From NCBI GenBank assembly GCA_030867875.1, contig JAOWCC010001501.1:27486792-27550791 (forward strand): 64,000 bases of DNA, in the 5' to 3' direction. Made by a program: the position numbers and the translations under genes. Below, piece by piece: positions 57,701 through 64,000 of this stretch (position 1 is the first letter of the stretch; each line of letters begins with the position of its first letter). A model generated the notes under the pieces. That model did not search any database and was not told the origin of the DNA. It was given only the letters and a program-made list of their open reading frames with translations. The DNA comes from Actinernus sp. WN-2022. Taxonomy: Eukaryota; Cnidaria; Anthozoa; Actiniaria; Actinernidae.

Positions 57701-60700
57701 GCATAGTGTAAAAATTTAAACAATTTTGATAAAGGATGGCAAAGATTCGACTGGATGAAATGTACTGCTTTTAAGATAAATTTAGAGCAACTGGAAATTA
57801 ATTCACTGTGACCAAAATCAAGTTTCTTTGTCATCCTCTATATATCGAAAAAGTTTGAATGTTGTGTATTGTTATTCCGCTCATGAATTATTATTCATTT
57901 TGGGAACCGAAAGCTCAACAAGCGTAACAGTAGTGTAGTTGGTAAGGGAAAGGGCTAGAAATCTAGAGGCAGGTATTTTCTTTCGATGTCACTTCACTTC
58001 TTTACTGTTGACAAGTTAGTTTCCAAGTTATTATGGACCGGTCTTAGACAGTTCAAAGTCCCTAGTAGTTTGAATGTCAACATCTTCAGACTTGGAGTTG
58101 AACTCTTCATGAGTATTCGACGGGGGTTTCAAAGTATGGCACATGGTACAAACTGAGGCCTCTGATTGGTAGTTCTTCTCATGAATAATTAGTGAGTAGT
58201 AGAAAAGGCACACTGTATTTTCTCTTCTATCTCAGGGTGTTATTTGTGTAGTTTCTTGAGGGTTCAATTCGGTTGATAATGCCCCTTTAAAACCTCACCT
58301 ACATGTACATGTACCTCTCGATGAGAGGAACATATTTGTTAATCACTCAGTTTGCCCCACCAACCTTTCGTCTTGCTTTCTTCCTGGCCATCTCGCCGTG
58401 ACAGGACATTTTGTATTTCATTCATAAAATCCTTCTTGTTAAGAGGGCACGGCAGAGTGTTAGCATGATCTGTATTGTCTTGGGTCTGGAGTTCCTCATT
58501 TGCTCTTTCAAGTCTGTCTACTGTATCGGAACTACTGGAAGAACTGTGTACTGATGACCTGGACCGCAACTGGCAAACAGAAGGTAAATCATACATGGTT
58601 GAGAAGTAGCTTTATTTTGGACCAAATCGCAATACAGTAAACGTTTGAAATGTTTCGCGCAAAAAATCGTGTTTTATTAACCTGATGTGAGGGAGGTCGA
58701 GAATTCAAAACCTCAGGGGCTTAAAATAACAGAGTAGAAGGTGCTGTGAAACAATCTCGTTCTAGAACTGCAACTCATTAGATCTTCACGTCGTCTCGGA
58801 TAAGTGGTGATGATGGTGTACATGTAATTGGTATTCTTGTGTTGTTGTTGTTAGTGTTGTTGTTGCTGTTTGTTTGTGTTGTGGTTTTGTTGCTGTGTTT
58901 GTAGTGTTATTGTTGCTGTGTTTGTGGTGTTGTTGTTGTTGCTGTGTTTGTATGTTTGTAGTGTTGTCGTTGCAGTGTTTGTTTGTATTTGTGGTAGTGT
59001 TGTTGCTGTGTTTGTGTGTTGTTATTGCTGTTGTGTTGTTGTTGTTGCTACTGTGTGTGGTGGTGGCTGTGTCGTTGGTGGTGTTGTGTTTCGTGATGGA
59101 TGTTGATGTTCTTTGTGTTTGTTGTTGTTGGTTGTGGTGGTGGTGTGTTTTTATACCTGACTGACTTGCTGTATTCTATCGAACGGTAATCGTCTCTTTT
59201 CGGCAGGAGAGGGGTCAGGTGACGAGTCTGATCGTCCCACCATGTCATCTTCTGAACTTGTATTGGCTACGGCATCTACATTTAAGATAGCACGTCGATT
59301 AGTGTCTATCAGTTTTAAATTACGAGGAAACATTCTCAAAACAAAGCCATGTGCATTAACCTTATTCATCAAAGCTAGGCCAGTTGTCCCAGGAAGAGAA
59401 AAATCTACAGTCGATGGCGGAAAATAACGTTAATTTCCTTATGAAACAAAAGAACACAACAGCTACTCCAATTTTGCGATCTTTGGGACAAGTAGCCTCG
59501 CTCTGATACCATTGTTACCAGACTTCTTCCCGTGGGGATGGGATACGAATAAGGTACATTGGCCCACAGGTACGGCTACGACACAATGCACAAGTCTTGA
59601 TCTTTCTCTATAATTGTCCTTTTTGTTTTCAGTTGTTTGCTGTTGCTTCTTCTGTAGCTTTATGTTTGCACGTGTTCTAAGGTAAGGCCCACGCACACAT
59701 GCCACCCCACCCCTTCCCCCCAAAAAAACACTGCGACATTAAATCACTTCCGCGTTTTGGCCCAAAACGTCTTCACAAGTGGTGCACTACATTCGTGTGT
59801 CCCTTCTGAAGTTTCCACTGCCAATCTGTCAGTCTATAAATGTCCATGGCCACTCTTCAGAAACGATTTTTTCTTCAGAAATGAAATATGCTACAATGCA
59901 CTTTTAAAACTAAACATGGCTTTGGTAGAGTAAGTTAAAATCAACTCATAGGATACATTATTTTGTACGTGTATAATATATTAATGGTCCTTTCGCAAGA
60001 ATGCAGTCACACGGTTGTACCGGATGGCAAAATCTCAGTGACTTCATTCATGTAAAGGCACTTGTACGAGATCGGTGGTATATTATTAGCAAAACCTGTT
60101 TGTAAATTCTATTTTCCACCTCCAATCGATTGTCGACCTATCTAAAACAGCGTTTTGTAGTTTGTTTGCCATCCAGTAAAGCCTTTCCCATGGGATCGCG
60201 AGCACAATTCATTGGTTACTGAAGTGATATATCAGCACGTGACTGTTTCCTGCTAAAGGTCTAAGACTATTGTCACATGGTAATCACATGAGCGAGTTCC
60301 AACCTAAGTTTAAACCTCTAACTTCGAAAATTTTAACTGAATTTGAGTACAACCACAACGAAACCGCGAATCGTCTAATGAGGACAAAAGATGTAAGTTG
60401 ATACTAACCTTGGCCAGTGGTATAGAACACAGAGCTAGGCTCATCCTTGTAGGGATGACCAATCGCCGTTGAAGTAAACGCATCAGATACTCTCTTGATA
60501 CTGATTCTGGACCGTGAGATAGAACGAGGAGACTTGGGCAAGAACTTGTGTTTGTTAATTTTGGTCTGAATAGGGAAGAAAAAGAGTTATCGGTAGGCGA
60601 GAAAGTTACAACTTCGTTATGACCGCCTGAAAAACTATTGTTTTCAAGACTACCCTGGATAAATGGGGTCATCATTTCGTAACTGTACTGTACCATAATT

Positions 60701-63700
60701 CTGTAATTTGATTGGATCAGAAAGGTGAGAACAATAGGGAACCCTTTCAATGTCACAGCATGCCGTACAGTAACCGTGCCGAAAGTTATCGCCATAACTT
60801 GTCCACGCATACCACTCATACAAAATCCGCTCCCTAAACCTCTTCCACAATAAGGAAATCCGTATTCCTAGTAAATTTCCAGAATGTTTCCAATCCATAG
60901 TTTTAGTTTTGTAATGGACAAAAAGCTATGAAAATTTAAATTCCCACCTTCTTTCTAAAATATTTCCAAGGTATTTCCTTACTATGCCTGGAATGTTCAT
61001 TCTAGAAACGAAGCAAAGTGGGATATTTTTCTCATTGTTTCTCAAATTTTGTAAGACTCGTATCTCAAAAAAAGATGATTTAGAGTGCATTCTTTTGGGT
61101 CATATTCCGGCTATTCCGAAATCAGACTACTAAAGCAATCTCGCAGCTTTTCATCTCCTGAGCTGTAGAAAGCAGTCACCAATTTTAGTACTTCATGTAT
61201 GCATGAAAGTAATTAGTAATTTTTAGAAAATAGTAATTGAATTAATTAATAAAATTACTCGCTTCCTAGTTTCCTTAAAATATAAGTACTTATCAATTTT
61301 ACCTGTAGTTTAATTAGCTTATAAATTATTGTAATAGTTAATAGATTTTATTGTAGATTAGATTAGATTAGTGACACGGCCAACTTGTAAATCATTTATA
61401 CGATTGTAGCTATCGTGGATAAATAAAGATTGATTGATTCATTCTTTCATTTGGGAATTATTATTTTTGTTTTACAATAAAATCAACATTGTTTTATGGA
61501 GGTATTCTTTTTCGGAATAGCCGGAATATGTCCCAAAAGAACGTGTCCTAAGTATCATACACAATCTGAATCATTCTAGAAGTGTGATAAGTGTGGCATT
61601 GAGTCATGCTCAACATTAGCGATAATGACTTGTAAAAGTGCGAGAATATTGCAATATCGTATCCTAGAATGAACAAAGTATGGAAATAATCATTGTTTCC
61701 AGTGACGTTGTAACCAACCTTATGAGATGGTGAATCATCATCCTCGCTAACACGGTCCTTATTCTTCTCTTCGTAACTGAAATCATTGATACTTTTTAGG
61801 GTACAATACATGATTGACAGCAGGTACACCTGTGTGTGCAGTATCTCACTTCCCATAGAGGCTAGCAGAGTATCAAATCTTACTTTATAATACCCGCATA
61901 GAAGAGGTTCGGTCCGGTGTTTGGGGTATACTTAAGTATCCAAGGGTTTTTTAATTGAGTACATGTATACAATATTTTATATTGAAATACAAGTATCTAG
62001 TTTTTTAAATTTTGGGATTTTCTGATGTAAAGTATACAGTAAGATGTTGCAACATACAATTTGAATGTCACAATTTAGGGTACAGTGTATATAGGTATTT
62101 TTTTAAAGGTATTTGGGTATACAAGTACAACTACCTCTCCTGGCCGAGGCTGGCAGAATACCATAATTATTTCCTCATTAAGTGCCCTGCCTCGAATATG
62201 CACCCCACCCCCCAAAAATACATCTACATTAGAACGATATGTGTACATGTGTGTATACTATACATAAATTAATGCTTTGTTTGATTATTTCTTACAAAGT
62301 CAAAGAAACATAGTATGGATGATATACAATGTATTTAACAAATAAAGAAGCCTTAACCATGTTTTATACTATCATAAAACACGATGGGCATTTGAGAACA
62401 TGAGAGAAATGTTAAAGCACAAGCCGAAGGCGCGTGCTTTCAACATTTCTAGAGTGTTCTCAAATGACCAGAGTGTTTTATCATAGTATAAAACATGGAT
62501 TTAAGGCTTCTTTATCTGTTTTATAATATAGATTTACGCGCGCGATGAAAGGAAACCGCCAATTGAAAACTATATAACACGGCTAACCATGTTATATACT
62601 CTGATAAAACATGGCTTCTTAGCCAATCAGAGTGCGCGTACTATCGTATCTATATTATAAAAAACAATAGACATACAATAACCTGTTTGTGGCGTCGAAA
62701 TATGCCCTGATATTTCGTCTGCGGACATTACATGTATCTGATCCGAGAAGAGAACAGTTCCCGAGAGCAAAGCTCGAGGGTAACTGTGAGCTTCGAGGAT
62801 CAGATAATGTCCAAGGACAAATATCAGGGCATATATAGACGCCTTGATATATGATATTGTTGTTATCATCCTTCAAATATTTTCATTGACGTGCACTTAT
62901 ACGCTCACAGGGGGTGTACTTGTTGAATATAATTCCCACTCGCGGATAGAAAATATCGGGTCACACGACACATTCAACCAATCACGTGCAAGAGAAAATA
63001 TTTGATGGGTTACAAAAAACAATACCGTCCAATACCCTAGAATTAACATTAACTTAAAATACCAGGAAAAAACTTAAAATACCAGGTAAAAACTTAAAAA
63101 ACCAGGTAAAAGGTAAACTGATCAAAATTTGAGGGATGTAGCTGTGCTGGGAAGCATGCAATCATGTTTTCAGTTTTCCATACATTTGTCAGTAACTTTC
63201 ATGTTATTACAGACAAATATTTTGATCAGTTCATCTTTTACCTGGTATCTTAAGTTTGCAGACAGTGAATGTTTCAGAATTCGATTTTACGGAAATTATT
63301 TGGCATCGGATTCCAATACAAACACTGTATTTCGTGCCATGTTTGCACCCCTTTCAAAATGTCGGAATTAACCACGAACTGGTCTATTACTGTCCTATTG
63401 ATCTAACCCTTGCTAAGACAATATTATTGACTGATAGTATAAAATGCCAACAAAATCACTGTCAATCACAAGTCTTAACAATATCAGGGCCACATAAAAT
63501 GCACCAAATCACACCACAGCTGCTACTAGACACATGTATTAACGGTTCTAGGATGTACAGTTCATTGAGTACAGTACCTCATGAGCCGTTGCAGGGCTTG
63601 TTCCACTGTGATATCATCGTCCCTAACCGACCTCATCAAGTTCATTCTATCCTCCTCACTCATAGTCATGTTACATGCTGCTATCTCAGATACTGGCCTT

Positions 63701-63795
63701 GCAGTCAACCTCTTCTTTGTACTCTTGCTGAAGAATCCACCTCTCTTGACCTTGTGCTTGCCAGGCGCTGCATCTTCTTCACTGCATGACCCACT
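45557..63795 (-). CDS. SASH1: SASH1-like SAM/SH3 adaptor, eight 3' exons (682 C-terminal residues)
   Basis: Eight exons with GT-AG boundaries join in a consistent phase: 63795-63578, 61776-61719, 60565-60409, 59275-59157, 58569-58365, 56974-56055, 51891-51760 and 45796-45557. The total is 2049 nt, or 682 residues plus stop. The 5' exons lie past the right edge. Visible regions are a basic FFSKSTKKR segment with a short helical DRMNLMRSV region (1-73), Ser-rich parts (74-252), a proline-rich region with PPPPPPPR and PPPLPPRP SH3-ligand motifs (254-530), a conserved PYSDAGRWGVPINLVDRY segment (553-570), and a C-terminal SAM domain (about 622-680, ITEWLVSLGLPMY). The PYSD...GIP...VxRY segment followed by a terminal SAM with WLVS.GLPMY is what I recall of vertebrate SASH1, a scaffold in TLR4/NF-kB and cell-adhesion signalling. 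The SH3 and first SAM would be upstream. Confidence 0.85.
46090..46845 (+). pseudogene. LINE 3' end with RT C-terminal region, frameshifted (in intron 7)
   Basis: The frame at about 46140-46320 reads NKCIRSIFFAHSRESAIPYF, the tail of CR1/L2/Jockey-like polymerases. A frameshift near 46290-46320 moves the reading to 46283-46555, with RSNVRTNYGLSTFKFSLSK. A 3' region ends near AATAAAGAAAACTGAACTGAA. The 5' part is missing. It inserted in the sense opposite to the host gene. Confidence 0.85.
47060..47205. mobile_element. Fragment of the CAATAGGCCTTTTGCAGGAA MITE family
   Basis: The interior sequence GATTGGAGGTGGAAAATAGC and what follows to ACGTGATTGG matches the family members at 53282 and (inverted) 8804 and 59983. 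The terminal repeats are not visible. Confidence 0.7.
47828..48256. mobile_element. 429-bp MITE at a TTAA target (complete member)
   Basis: AGTGCC-type ends lie between TTAA at 47824-47827 and 48257-48260. Inverted arms of about 150 bp include TGAATAGTAGAATGG and ATGACGTCAGGGGAGG. It is the intact relative of the truncated copy at 1906-2332 and lies in intron 7. Confidence 0.92.
48262..49096. other. Intron 7 sequence without recognised features
   Basis: No repeat, exon or RNA gene could be supported here. Overlapping open frames on both strands at 48382-48645 reflect composition only. Confidence 0.4.
49128..49905. repeat. Minisatellite of alternating 19- and 22-bp half-units
   Basis: CAGTCGATGCCATTTGTAA (19 bp) alternates with CAGTCGATGCCATTTTACAG plus AA (22 bp), giving a 41-bp unit over about 780 bp, with some variants (GTCGACTGATGCC, TTAGAG). 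The minus-strand frame is open only through parts of it. The reverse-complement form recurs at about 51395-51500. Confidence 0.97.
49945..51150 (-). mobile_element. 5'-truncated CR1/Jockey-like LINE
   Basis: The minus strand carries the C-terminal half of a reverse transcriptase and then a 3' UTR that ends in AATAAAG and a TATCC repeat tail near 49970. Short-repeat 3' tails are usual for CR1/L2-type LINEs. An in-frame stop directly before the conserved GTILGPLL block shows where the coding part is cut. Confidence 0.88.
50291..51139 (-). pseudogene. LINE reverse transcriptase, C-terminal ~282 codons
   Basis: The block begins with LGPLLFLLYINDLPN, followed by the catalytic MYADDTS, the SKSLGVMIDQNLNW region and a tail with LQKLQNRAARIV. 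The N-terminal half of the polymerase and the endonuclease are missing, so it cannot be functional. The start given is not an ATG. Confidence 0.92.
51519..51590 (-). mobile_element. tRNA-derived SINE head
   Basis: On the minus strand GGTTCGAATCCC matches the Pol III B box, and GTGGAGCAGTGGTTAAGCGC upstream resembles an A box and D arm at tRNA spacing. The acceptor stem does not pair convincingly, so I read it as a SINE promoter and not a tRNA gene. A second A-box-like stretch (GTGGCGTAGTGGTGAGGG) lies on the plus strand near 51222. Confidence 0.6.
51760..51891 (-). CDS. SASH1: SASH1-like exon 7
   Basis: The 132-nt exon is phase 0 at both ends, with acceptor GATTGGTCCCCAG and donor GTAAGG. 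It encodes residues 560-603, including GRWGVPINLVDRYTEEL and a helical MDRLRCLKLKEQ stretch. It completes the conserved block begun in exon 6. Confidence 0.9.
52322..52547. mobile_element. MITE with ~75-bp TIRs (intron 6)
   Basis: CGAAAATTACCGCTGAATGC and the following CAGACGCATTTATAC are mirrored at 52495-52547, with an inner pair containing AATACCAGC. Confidence 0.8.
52608..53249. mobile_element. TTAA-flanked element hosting a hAT-like MITE
   Basis: TTAA followed by AGTGGCACT near 52605-52617 and AGTGGCACT followed by TTAA near 53237-53249 bound the element. Inner inverted pairs TCCGCCATTA and TAATGGCGGA (about 52712 and 53048) support it. A smaller insert at 52903-53039 has ends CAGTGGCGTAG and CTACGCCCCTG typical of hAT MITEs. 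Confidence 0.65.
53282..54260. mobile_element. MITE (CAATAGGCCTTTTGCAGGAA family), split by a 703-bp insertion
   Basis: The left end at 53282-53302 and the interior to 53468 match the family. The interior resumes at 54172 (CTACCGATCTCGGGCC) and runs to about 54250. The right terminus is lost. Confidence 0.8.
53469..54171. mobile_element. 703-bp foldback element with 9-bp target-site duplication
   Basis: TIRs of about 65 bp start CAACCTCGTTCCCAGGGTCT and include AAGATGGCGGC. CTACCGATC is duplicated at 53460-53468 and 54172-54180, and removing the element restores the host MITE sequence. The 9-bp duplication fits a Mutator-like origin. No transposase is present. Confidence 0.93.
54677..54931. 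mobile_element. hAT-like MITE (CAGGGGCGTAGCCAG ends)
   Basis: The left end CAGGGGCGTAGCCAG and the right end CTGGCTACGCGCCCCTG are inverted copies of a terminus common in animal hAT MITEs. The 8-bp duplication is not clean. Confidence 0.75.
54997..55345. repeat. 102-bp tandem repeat, about 3.4 units
   Basis: CACTCTTACTAGTAAAGTCC begins units at 54997, 55099, 55201 and 55303. Each unit is two related halves (AGTAAAGTCCGAC and AGTGAAGTACGAC). Both strands stay open because 102 is a multiple of three; I take the 34-residue peptide repeat as incidental. Confidence 0.95.
55626..55699. repeat. Hairpin element (GTGTTTTATCA arms)
   Basis: AGAAGTGTTTTATCAGGT and its complement flank a GC-rich loop with GGGCTGTGCCC. 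It belongs with the hairpins at 32634-32736 and 62342-62515. Confidence 0.8.
56055..56974 (-). CDS. SASH1: SASH1-like exon 6: proline-rich region
   Basis: The 920-nt exon starts after a long T-rich tract and CCTAG, with 2 nt completing the codon left by exon 5. It ends at GATGCT before a consensus GTGAGT. Residues 254-559 include PPPPPPPRKTTLPKP, PPPPPPRM and PPPLPPRP (SH3 and EVH1-type ligands), a Lys/Pro-rich stretch, and a terminal helix ELIERRLRIEQ that leads into the conserved LAESPYSDA. The open frame runs past both splice sites, so a longer single-exon reading would be an artefact. Confidence 0.9.
57133..57292. mobile_element. MITE related to 25361-25506 (intron 5)
   Basis: The ends TATAGTGGGTTTACACC and (inverted) AATAGAGGGTTTGCACT are each followed by ATCACGTGAC. 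A second inverted pair ATGTTGGATGGCA lies inside. Confidence 0.8.
57300..58364. other. Intron 5 remainder, no feature called
   Basis: No exon or repeat was supported. A stretch near 57927-57960 resembles part of a tRNA (TAGTGTAGTTGGTAAGGG) but lacks a proper T arm. Confidence 0.4.
58365..58569 (-). CDS. SASH1: SASH1-like exon 5
   Basis: The acceptor is CCTTCTGTTTGCCAG and the donor GTTGGT. It starts in phase 0 and leaves one nucleotide. It encodes residues 185-252 plus a split glycine: a Ser run (SVHSSSSSSDTVDRLERAN) and an acidic helical part (KKDFMNEIQNVLSRRDG). Reading through the donor would give a stop after eight codons, so an alternative short end is possible. Confidence 0.85.
58840..59150. 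repeat. Low-complexity GT/TTG-rich tract (intron 4)
   Basis: About 300 bp consist mainly of TGTTGTTG and TGTGTTTG runs. On the minus strand this is CA-rich and lies just downstream of the exon 4 donor, where CA-repeat splicing factors could bind; that effect is inference. Confidence 0.9.
59157..59275 (-). CDS. SASH1: SASH1-like exon 4
   Basis: The 119-nt exon has acceptor TCTTAAATGTAG and donor GTATAA. Two leading nucleotides complete the codon from exon 3, and it ends in phase 0. Residues 145-184 are Ser/Asp/Pro-rich (SSEDDMVGRSDSSPDPSP) and look disordered and phosphorylatable. Confidence 0.82.
59983..60263. mobile_element. MITE (CAATAGGCCTTTTGCAGGAA family), decayed ends
   Basis: The interior matches 8804-9242 in the same orientation, including GGCACTTGTACGAGATC and a single CAGCACGTGACTGT. 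The terminal repeats have several substitutions. It lies in intron 3. Confidence 0.8.
60409..60565 (-). CDS. SASH1: SASH1-like exon 3
   Basis: The acceptor is TTTTTCTTCCCTATTCAG, the best in the gene, and the donor GTTAGT. It starts in phase 0 and leaves one nucleotide. Residues 93-144 are basic and Ser-rich (KSPRSISRSRISIKRVSD). Confidence 0.88.
61088..61545. mobile_element. TIR element hosting a LINE 3' tail (intron 2)
   Basis: GCATTCTTTTGGG with ATATTCCGGCTATTCCGAA (to 61121) is mirrored from 61513 to 61545. Inside, 61290-61440 looks like a plus-strand LINE end with AATAAA and a GATT repeat tail. Confidence 0.75.
61719..61776 (-). CDS. SASH1: SASH1-like exon 2 (58-nt microexon)
   Basis: The acceptor is ATGATTTCAG and the donor GTTGGT. 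One nucleotide completes the codon from exon 1, then 19 codons (YEEKNKDRVSEDDDSPSHK) end in phase 0. The phase fits both neighbours. Its small size and acidic content make it a candidate alternative exon, although skipping it would shift the frame. Confidence 0.8.
62342..62515. mobile_element. Hairpin MITE with ~75-bp arms
   Basis: The arms contain AACCATGTTTTATACTAT and CATTTGAGAACA, mirrored to 62515, with a GCCGAAGGC centre. It resembles the other GTTTTAT hairpins and lies in intron 1. Confidence 0.88.
62700..62835. repeat. Palindrome with AGCTCGAG-like centre
   Basis: ATATGCCCTGATATT and GGACATTA...TCTGATCC are mirrored by 62790-62835 around a centre with CGAGAGCAAAGCTCGAGG. Confidence 0.85.
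63060..63388. mobile_element. Truncated TAGACCAGTTCG-family MITE
   Basis: The right half of the 947-1372 element is present, ending GAACTGGTCTA. The left terminus is replaced by a few copies of AAAATACCAGG. Confidence 0.8.
63578..63795 (-). CDS. SASH1: SASH1-like exon 1 of this window (an internal exon)
   Basis: The acceptor TGTTATCCTAG shows that this is not the first exon of the gene. The donor is GTACTG, and two nucleotides are left over. Residues 1-72 contain a basic RGGFFSKSTKKRL segment and MTMSEEDRMNLMRSVRDDD, a short helical region followed by VEQALQRLM. The start of the protein lies beyond 64000. Confidence 0.85.
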
Positions 63796-64000
63796 CTAGG
63801 ATAACAATAGCATCATAGCATTACATATCTGTCTACCATGCAGCCCATTCAATCATTTTTTAAGTAGGGGACTTATCTCAAAACGTAGGCAGCGGATAAA
63901 TATATAAAAAAACGGCTTATTTTTGATTTTCAAATCATCTTCACATACCACAATATATAAAAAAAAGTAGTCGACTTTGTTTGATGAAATAGCCAACTTC
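63796..64000 (-). other. Intron of the SASH1-like gene at the window edge
   Basis: Sequence upstream of the exon acceptor; no feature seen. Confidence 0.5.

Noticed and set aside
57927..57990. tRNA gene
   Set aside because: Only an A-box-like and anticodon-arm-like stretch is visible; the T arm and acceptor stem do not form.
59048..59248. Open frames over the GT-rich tract of intron 4
   Set aside because: Low-complexity sequence gives open frames on both strands; only 59157-59275 has proper splice sites and phase.

Overview
The window looks like nuclear DNA from a cnidarian, most likely a stony coral. It is AT-rich and gene-poor. It holds a multi-exon gene with GT-AG introns, a long intron-poor TPR-CHAT gene of the kind that is expanded in corals, degraded LINE (Tx1/L1, CR1/L2-like) and Penelope-like retroelements, and a dense layer of short inverted-repeat (MITE or foldback) elements, many nested in each other. 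Nothing suggests a prokaryote. No tRNA, rRNA or CRISPR feature could be supported.

Layout. 1-9.3 kb: nested non-autonomous DNA transposons and a ~140-175 bp tandem repeat; no convincing gene. 10.4-14.4 kb (minus strand): a TPR-CHAT gene with 19 nearly identical 40-residue TPR units followed by a caspase-like CHAT domain that keeps its His and Cys. 15.0-40.45 kb: a direct tandem segmental duplication. Copy 1 is about 15735-29080 and copy 2 about 29084-40453, with an older partial third copy (about 15010-15734) just upstream of the TPR-CHAT gene. Each copy carries a dead LINE 3' end and a dead Penelope-like reverse transcriptase. The copies differ by clean insertions: a 5.2 kb Tx1/L1-like LINE, several MITEs with target-site duplications whose empty sites can be read in the other copy, and an 8-bp satellite that covers about 100 bp in copy 1 and 1.69 kb (about 211 perfect units) in copy 2. 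40.5-45.3 kb: a large foldback element and other MITEs.

45.5-63.8 kb (minus strand): the eight 3'-most exons of a SASH1-like (SAM and SH3 domain) adaptor gene. They splice in a consistent phase into a 682-residue C-terminal portion that ends in a SAM domain; the 5' exons lie beyond the right edge. Its seven introns are packed with MITEs, LINE fragments and minisatellites.

The two recognisable host genes are not obviously linked in function: one is a probable caspase-like repeat protein, the other a signalling scaffold. The main interest is the homogenised TPR array next to a CHAT protease domain, and the paired duplicate blocks, which act as a natural before-and-after record of transposon insertion and satellite growth.
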